This document shows positions 12,685-16,825 of a DNA stretch of 16,825 bases, in pieces. How positions within the stretch are numbered: the first letter of the stretch is position 1; each line of letters starts with the position of its first letter. The stretch comes from Alphaproteobacteria bacterium (GTDB lineage: Bacteria > Pseudomonadota > Alphaproteobacteria > Zavarziniales > Zavarziniaceae), in NCBI GenBank assembly GCA_021774355.1, contig JAJFJE010000130.1, positions 1-16,825 of the forward strand, written 5' to 3'. The translations under genes and the position numbers were made by a program. The notes under the pieces were generated by a model. That model was not told the DNA's origin and made no database searches. It saw only the letters and a list, made by a program, of their open reading frames with translations.

Positions 12685-13988
12685 GCGAATTTTCCCCGCG
12701 CGAGATCGTCTCCGAACTCGACCGTCACATCGTCGGCCAGACCGACGCCAAGCGCGCCGTCGCCATTGCCCTGCGCAACCGCTGGCGGCGCCAGCAACTG
12801 GCCGACGACCTGCGGGACGAAGTCCTGCCCAAGAACATCCTGATGATCGGGCCGACCGGGGTCGGCAAGACCGAGATCGCGCGCCGCCTGGCCCGCCTGG
12901 CCGAGGCGCCCTTCCTCAAGGTCGAGGCGACCAAGTTCACCGAGGTCGGCTATGTCGGCCGCGACGTCGAACAGATCATCCGCGACCTGATCGAGGTGGC
13001 GATCGTCATGGTCCGGGACCGCCGGCGCAAGGAGGTCACGGCCCGCGCCGAACTGGCGGCGGAAAACCGGGTGCTCGATGCCCTGGTCGGCGAAAGCGCC
13101 GGCAAGGACACCCGCGAGAAATTCCGCGCCATGCTGCGCAGCGGCCAGATGGACGACAAGGAGATCGAACTGCAGGTCGCCGACCAGAGCTCGCCCTTCG
13201 GCAATTTCGAGTTGCCGGGCATGCCCGGCGCCTCGGTCGGCATGCTCAATCTGGGCGACATGTTCGGCAAGGCCCTGGGCGGCCGGACCAAGACCAAGCG
13301 GCTGACCGTGCGCGACAGCTATATGGTGCTGCTCGCCGAGGAGGCGGACAAGCTGCTGGACCAGGAGTCGGTGACCCAGGAAGCCCGCAGCCTGACCGAA
13401 AACCACGGCATCGTGTTCATCGACGAGATCGACAAGATCTGCGCCCGGGCCGAGCGGTCGGGCGCCGATGTCAGCCGGGAAGGGGTGCAGCGCGACCTGC
13501 TGCCCCTGATCGAGGGCACCACCGTCTCGACCAAGCACGGCGCGGTCAAGACCGACCACATCCTGTTCGTCGCCTCGGGCGCCTTCCACATCGCCAAGCC
13601 ATCGGACCTGCTGCCCGAACTGCAGGGCCGCCTGCCCATTCGGGTGGAGCTGAAAGCGCTGTCGCGCAGCGACCTCGAGCGCATCCTGACCGAGCCCGAG
13701 GCCAGCCTGATCCGCCAGTATGTCGCCCTGATGGCGACCGAAGGCGTTACCCTGGTGTTCAGCGCCGACGGCATCGGCGAACTGGCCCGCATCGCCACCG
13801 ACGTCAATGCCTCGGTGGAGAATATCGGGGCCCGCCGGCTGCACACCATTCTGGAGCGGGTTTTGGACGAGGTCAGCTTTGCCGCTGCGGACCGTTCGGG
13901 CGAGACGGTCACCATCGACGGCGCCTATGTTCGGGCCCATGTCGGTGCCCTGGCCGCCAACAGCGACCTGTCGAAGTTCATCCTGTAG
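12681..13988 (+). CDS. hslU: HslU, ATPase subunit of the HslUV protease
   Basis: 435 residues, typical length. This AAA+ unfoldase binds and threads substrates into HslV. Motifs in order: REIVSELDRHIVGQ at the N-terminus, Walker A GPTGVGKTE at 57-65, pore loop GYVGRD at 90-95, the I domain (about 110-240, including the MPGASVGMLNLGDMFG segment), Walker B VFIDEID at 245-251, GRLPIRVEL and the sensor region, and the C-terminal DLSKFIL that docks into HslV to activate it. The ATG overlaps the hslV stop by four bases, so the two are translationally coupled. All ATPase motifs are intact. Confidence 0.98.
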   Translation: MSEFSPREIVSELDRHIVGQTDAKRAVAIALRNRWRRQQLADDLRDEVLPKNILMIGPTGVGKTEIARRLARLAEAPFLKVEATKFTEVGYVGRDVEQIIRDLIEVAIVMVRDRRRKEVTARAELAAENRVLDALVGESAGKDTREKFRAMLRSGQMDDKEIELQVADQSSPFGNFELPGMPGASVGMLNLGDMFGKALGGRTKTKRLTVRDSYMVLLAEEADKLLDQESVTQEARSLTENHGIVFIDEIDKICARAERSGADVSREGVQRDLLPLIEGTTVSTKHGAVKTDHILFVASGAFHIAKPSDLLPELQGRLPIRVELKALSRSDLERILTEPEASLIRQYVALMATEGVTLVFSADGIGELARIATDVNASVENIGARRLHTILERVLDEVSFAAADRSGETVTIDGAYVRAHVGALAANSDLSKFIL

Positions 13989-14053
13989 CAGCCCGGTGCG
14001 GCCACGGCTTCGGGGGCGCCCGGAGGCCACGCCGAGAACGCGCTTCCAGGCGC

Positions 14054-14067
14054 TATAAACGCTTATA
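14054..14067. promoter_or_regulatory. A/T-rich inverted repeat upstream of the Slam-cargo gene
   Basis: TATAA (14054-14058), ACGC, TTATA (14063-14067) stands out as an A/T-rich island in a GC-rich region, in the gap between hslU and the lipoprotein gene (13989-14154). Either arm could serve as a -10, and the dyad could be an operator. I could not identify a well-spaced -35, and it does not match a Fur box convincingly. A TTGAC at 14086-14090 lacks a matching -10. It is most likely part of the promoter for the lipoprotein-Slam pair. Confidence 0.3.
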
Positions 14068-14154
14068 AAGTGTGTTTGCCTTTGGTTGACGGCGCATCGT
14101 CCGATCGGCTTGAATGGCGGCCACTCCACAGCAAGCAGTTTCCCGGGGGGAATG

Positions 14155-15156
14155 ATGACCAGTTTCATGCGGCCGACGGCGCGGCTGGCGGTCCTCTGTG
14201 GTGCGGCCGCCCTGGGCGCCTGCACCGGCACCTCGGGCGACAAGAGCAAGGACGCCACCTTCCTCAGCTTCCTGCTGCCGCCGGGAACCAGCGTCCAGCC
14301 CGGTGGCGACCCGGACGGCGAACTGGGCGGGGCCGGCGCCACCACCATCGCCCTGGGCTATCAGCAGGCCACCCTGACCCAACGCGGCAGCAAGGTGGTG
14401 CTCGACCTTCAAGACCGCCGGGCGGTGCCGTTGCCCGAGATCGTCGCCACCTTCGGGACCTTCCGCCAGGCCGATAATGTGGTCGACGGCCTGATCACCA
14501 GCCGGGCCGACAAGGTCACCATCGGCGGCGCCGGCCGGAGCGAGATCGCGGGCCGCCTGCTTGACGGCGGCAAGATCGACGATCTCAGCTTCATGAGTTT
14601 CGCCTATTGGGCGATCTACGACACCGACAACGACAATGACCTCGTCACGGCCGCCGGCGGGCCCCTGGGCACCCTTGCCGCCGATCTGAGCGCCGGGGCC
14701 GGGCTGAAGAGCGCCACCTATCTCGGGACCACCCTGGGCGGCCGGGCCAATGACGACGGCGGCGATTTCCGCCTGCTGGAGGGCGATATTCGCCTGAAGG
14801 CCGATTTCGTCGCCAATACCATGCAGGCGGAGATTTCCGATGTCCGGCTGATCGATCCGGTCAGCGGCGGCAGCACCGGCCGCGGCCCCGACTTCACCTT
14901 CGAAAATGCCGCCATCGGCACCATATTGGGGGTGCCGGGCTTCCAGGGGAAAACCGACGACGGCACCTTCACGGCGACCATGAACGGCCAGACGATCGGC
15001 CCGGCGACCGGCAGCTTCGGCGAATTGAGCGGCGCCTTCTATGGCAACGACCTGCAGGAAGTGGGCGGTGGCTGGTATGTCGCGACCCCGGTAGGGGCCG
15101 ACCCGGCCAGACAGCCGGCCACGGAGTGGAGCGGGTCGTTCGGTGCCAAGCGCTAG
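14155..15156 (+). CDS. TbpB-like surface lipoprotein, candidate Slam cargo
   Basis: 333 residues. The N-terminus is a lipoprotein signal: basic start, LAVLCGAAA, then lipobox LGAC with Cys23 to be lipidated. The mature protein is beta-rich, and its C-terminal part matches the transferrin-binding-protein-B-like beta-barrel domain. Strands DIRLKADFV (211-219), TFTATMNGQT (271-280) and then GSFGELSGAFYGNDLQEVGG precede the closing WSGSFG; the FYG-x5-EVGG motif is the recognisable signature. An acidic cluster DTDNDND (156-162) could bind a cation. ATG 14155 is chosen with the G-run 14145-14150 as ribosome site; ATG 14152 is equally possible. The gene overlaps the Slam-type gene by 14 bases, the typical cargo-exporter pairing. 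The ligand is unknown: no TonB receptor or haem gene is adjacent. Confidence 0.82.
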   Translation: MTSFMRPTARLAVLCGAAALGACTGTSGDKSKDATFLSFLLPPGTSVQPGGDPDGELGGAGATTIALGYQQATLTQRGSKVVLDLQDRRAVPLPEIVATFGTFRQADNVVDGLITSRADKVTIGGAGRSEIAGRLLDGGKIDDLSFMSFAYWAIYDTDNDNDLVTAAGGPLGTLAADLSAGAGLKSATYLGTTLGGRANDDGGDFRLLEGDIRLKADFVANTMQAEISDVRLIDPVSGGSTGRGPDFTFENAAIGTILGVPGFQGKTDDGTFTATMNGQTIGPATGSFGELSGAFYGNDLQEVGGGWYVATPVGADPARQPATEWSGSFGAKR

Positions 15157-16462
15157 CGGTCGGAATCCGGCATTTGCTTCGCACGGCGAAAATGACCGGC
15201 CGCCACCGGGGCGCGGCCGCTGGCTGATCGGTCTCTGCCTTGCCCTGTGGCCGCACGGCGCCGGCGCCGCGCCGGCAGCGCCCCAGGCCGCCGCGCCGGC
15301 CGCCATGGCCGCGGCGCCCAGTGCCGAACTGCTGGCGATCGAAGCGCGCTTCCGCGCGGCCCTGGCGGCCATCGATGCCAAAGACTATGCCACGGCCGTC
15401 GATCTTCTGGACGGCATCCTGGCGGCCCATCCCGACCTGGTGCGGGTGCGCCTGGAACTGGCCCGGGCGCTGTTCCTGACCGGCGACGACGACGCCCGCT
15501 CCCAGGCCCAGTTCGAGCGGGTGCTGGCCGGCGACCTGCCCGATGCGGTGCGCCAGAACATCCAGACGTTCCTGCGCAAAATCCGCAGCCGGCGGGTGTG
15601 GACTCTGACCGGGTCGTTCGGCATCGCACCGGATTCCAACATCAATGCCGGGCCGTCCAGCCCCAATGTCTCGATCGGCGGCCTGCCGTTCCAACTGAAT
15701 GACGCGGCGACCCAGAAGTCCGGGGTCGGCATCGTCGCCTCGGTCGGCGGCAGCTACCGCATCACCCTGTCCGAACGCTGGCGGATTCAGACCGGCGCCT
15801 CGGTCTATCAGCGTCTCTATCGGGACAAGGATTTCGACGACAGCATTGCCCAATGGCAGGCCGGCCCGCGCTATCTGTTCGACCGGGGCGAGGCGGGCCT
15901 CGCCTTTGTCGGCTATTATCGCTGGTATGGGCTGGAACGCTATGCCCGGGCACTGGGCGGCCGGCTCGACGGCGCCTACCTGCTGACCGACCGGCTGCGC
16001 CTGGAGGCCGGCCTGCAGTTGCGCCATGTCGCCTATTTCAATCTGCATAATGATGACGGGCTGGAAACCGACCTGGACGTCACCCTGCGCTATGCCGTGA
16101 CGCCGTCCCTGCTGACCTATGTCACGGTGCTCAAGGGTTTCGACGACGCTCACGAGAAGCGCCTGCGCAACGACAGCCAGGCGCTCACCCTGGGAAGCTA
16201 TGCGGATCTGCCCTATGGGCTGTCGGTCGGCCTGTCGGTGCGCTACGAGGAGACCGACTATCACGGCCCGTTCTTCAGCGGCCTGACCGCCTATCGCCGC
16301 GATCACAACCGCCAGGGGTCGGTCCTGCTCCTGTCACGCGATCTCAAGCTGCTCGGTGCGGTGCCCACCTTCCGCTATACCCGGGTCGAGAACAGCTCGA
16401 GCCTGGACTTTTTCGACTATCACCGAAACCTGTTCGAGATCGGCCTGACGCAGGATTTCTGA
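15143..16462 (+). CDS. Slam-type surface lipoprotein assembly modifier (TPR + DUF560 barrel)
   Basis: 439 residues from GTG 15143, the only start that includes the signal peptide (WLIGLCLALWPHGAGA, cleavage near residue 42). Residues about 60-145 are TPR-like helices (LLAIEARFRAALAAIDAKDYATAVDLLDG, HPDLVRVRLELARALFLTGDD, QAQFERVLAGDLP). From about 152 an outer-membrane barrel begins with the family pattern FGIAPDSNINAGP and continues in Tyr/Arg-rich strands to a C-terminal Phe (IGLTQDF). This is the DUF560 architecture of Slam, the type XI secretion translocon that moves TbpB-like lipoproteins to the cell surface. It overlaps the preceding cargo lipoprotein gene and is followed by a strong terminator. 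Family assignment is good; the cargo relation is inferred from adjacency. Confidence 0.88.
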   Translation: MPSASGRNPAFASHGENDRPPPGRGRWLIGLCLALWPHGAGAAPAAPQAAAPAAMAAAPSAELLAIEARFRAALAAIDAKDYATAVDLLDGILAAHPDLVRVRLELARALFLTGDDDARSQAQFERVLAGDLPDAVRQNIQTFLRKIRSRRVWTLTGSFGIAPDSNINAGPSSPNVSIGGLPFQLNDAATQKSGVGIVASVGGSYRITLSERWRIQTGASVYQRLYRDKDFDDSIAQWQAGPRYLFDRGEAGLAFVGYYRWYGLERYARALGGRLDGAYLLTDRLRLEAGLQLRHVAYFNLHNDDGLETDLDVTLRYAVTPSLLTYVTVLKGFDDAHEKRLRNDSQALTLGSYADLPYGLSVGLSVRYEETDYHGPFFSGLTAYRRDHNRQGSVLLLSRDLKLLGAVPTFRYTRVENSSSLDFFDYHRNLFEIGLTQDF

Positions 16463-16485
16463 GCGACGGCCTGAACTGTCGTCAT

Positions 16486-16509
16486 CTCCCGGCCCCCCGG
16501 GGCCGGGAG
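16486..16509. terminator. Bidirectional terminator hairpin
   Basis: CTCCCGGCCCC (16486-16496) and GGGGCCGGGAG (16499-16509) form a perfect 11-bp inverted repeat with a two-base centre; in practice this is a 10-bp stem with a 4-base loop. It sits between the convergent stops of the Slam gene and the small minus-strand gene, which ends at 16516. No long T-run flanks it, but stem strength and position fit termination in both directions. Confidence 0.65.
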
Positions 16510-16515
16510 GCCCGG

Positions 16516-16746
16516 TCAGGCGGCGTGGAGGCGCCGCCGGGGGGCCAGCGCCCGGTGCAGGTTGCCCGCCGATTTTTCCAGTTGTGCCAGCCGTCCGAAC
16601 CGGCTGCCGTCGAGCAGACGGAAGCGCGGATCGGCCGCGACAAACCGATAGTGGGCGCCTTCCTTGACCGCGAGGCCGACGGTGATGCTGTCAACCTGGA
16701 TCGCGACGGCCGACGTTTCCGCGTTGCCGTCAATCTGCTGCATCAT
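16516..16746 (-). CDS. Small hypothetical protein, 76 residues
   Basis: Read on the minus strand from ATG 16746-16744 (a second ATG follows directly). GGGAGGG (16760-16754) lies 7 bases upstream, a strong ribosome site that is the main support for a real gene. The protein is cytosolic with no signal or membrane segment. A beta-rich stretch AVKEGAHYRFVAADPRFRLLDGSRFGRLAQLEKSA resembles small uncharacterised proteins in which a hydrophobic FVAADPRF-LLDGSRF pattern is followed by a short helix. I do not recognise a named family. It ends beside the 16486-16509 terminator and appears monocistronic. Coding support is moderate, function unknown. Confidence 0.6.
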   Translation of the reverse strand: MMQQIDGNAETSAVAIQVDSITVGLAVKEGAHYRFVAADPRFRLLDGSRFGRLAQLEKSAGNLHRALAPRRRLHAA

Positions 16747-16804
16747 CAAACCACCCTCCCTATCGCTACGCGTCCCTGTTGCGTCGGAGACTTACCAGAG
16801 GAAT

Positions 16805-16825
16805 ATGACGATCCCGGGGCAATCT
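16805..16825 (+). CDS. Possible start of a gene running off the window
   Basis: An ATG at 16805 is preceded by AGAGGA (16797-16802) and is open for the seven codons to the window end (MTIPGQS). The spacing is short (2-3 bases) and the stretch too brief to judge coding, so this is only a hint of a plus-strand gene divergent from the small minus-strand gene. Confidence 0.2.

Noticed and set aside
14041..14100. Fur box or iron-responsive operator upstream of the Slam cargo
   Set aside because: The A/T-rich dyad is only 5+5 bases and lacks the GATAAT-type repeats of a Fur site, so iron control is not supported by sequence.
12642..14348. Long minus-strand open frame opposite hslU
   Set aside because: It is a mirror of a fully conserved hslU and extends through the promoter region of the lipoprotein gene; there is no ribosome site or domain.

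Overview
The window is GC-rich, densely coded bacterial chromosome. Three things point to an alphaproteobacterium, probably of the Rhodospirillales/Acetobacterales type: hslV-hslU divergent from a histidine operon ordered hisB-(DUF2628)-hisH-hisA-hisF-hisE-HIT, a G3:U70 tRNA-Ala, and a GTTC-N7-GTTC LexA box of the alphaproteobacterial form. I cannot name the genus from sequence alone. No mobile element, CRISPR array or integration scar is visible.

Layout. (1) 1-3338, plus strand: the 3' end of a DUF1302 outer-membrane barrel gene, a DUF1329 secreted protein and a YCF48/BNR-like secreted protein. This trio is often found with an RND/MMPL exporter, which is not in the window. (2) 3561-4950: a small carboxymuconolactone-decarboxylase-like protein, a convergent Tat-signal FliL-like protein on the minus strand, and a divergent NUDIX hydrolase. 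(3) 5041-5116, minus: tRNA-Ala(CGC) with encoded CCA and a clear promoter. Divergent from it is a plus-strand run of yggT, a DUF167 gene, folD and a LysE/RhtB exporter gene (5251-7422). (4) 7446-7916, minus: a VOC/glyoxalase-fold gene whose promoter carries a perfect SOS box. (5) 8148-11948, minus: the histidine operon. Its genes overlap or nearly abut (TGATG, ATGA and GTGA junctions), and a candidate terminator lies at 8011-8050. (6) 12121-13988, plus: hslV and hslU, overlapping by ATGA. (7) 14155-16462, plus: a surface-lipoprotein pair, made of a TbpB-like lipoprotein with a clear lipobox and an overlapping Slam-type exporter (TPR plus DUF560 barrel). This is a candidate type XI secretion locus. 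(8) 16486-16825: a strong bidirectional terminator, a small minus-strand conserved-looking protein, and possibly the first codons of a plus-strand gene running off the end.

Working picture. Most of the window is housekeeping: histidine biosynthesis, one-carbon folate metabolism, the HslUV protease and a tRNA. Set into it are two envelope modules (DUF1302/DUF1329/YCF48 and the Slam pair) and one damage-inducible single gene. The least described parts are the Slam cargo lipoprotein and the LexA-box VOC gene. The DUF2628 membrane protein inside the his operon and the FliL-like Tat protein are also uncharacterised.
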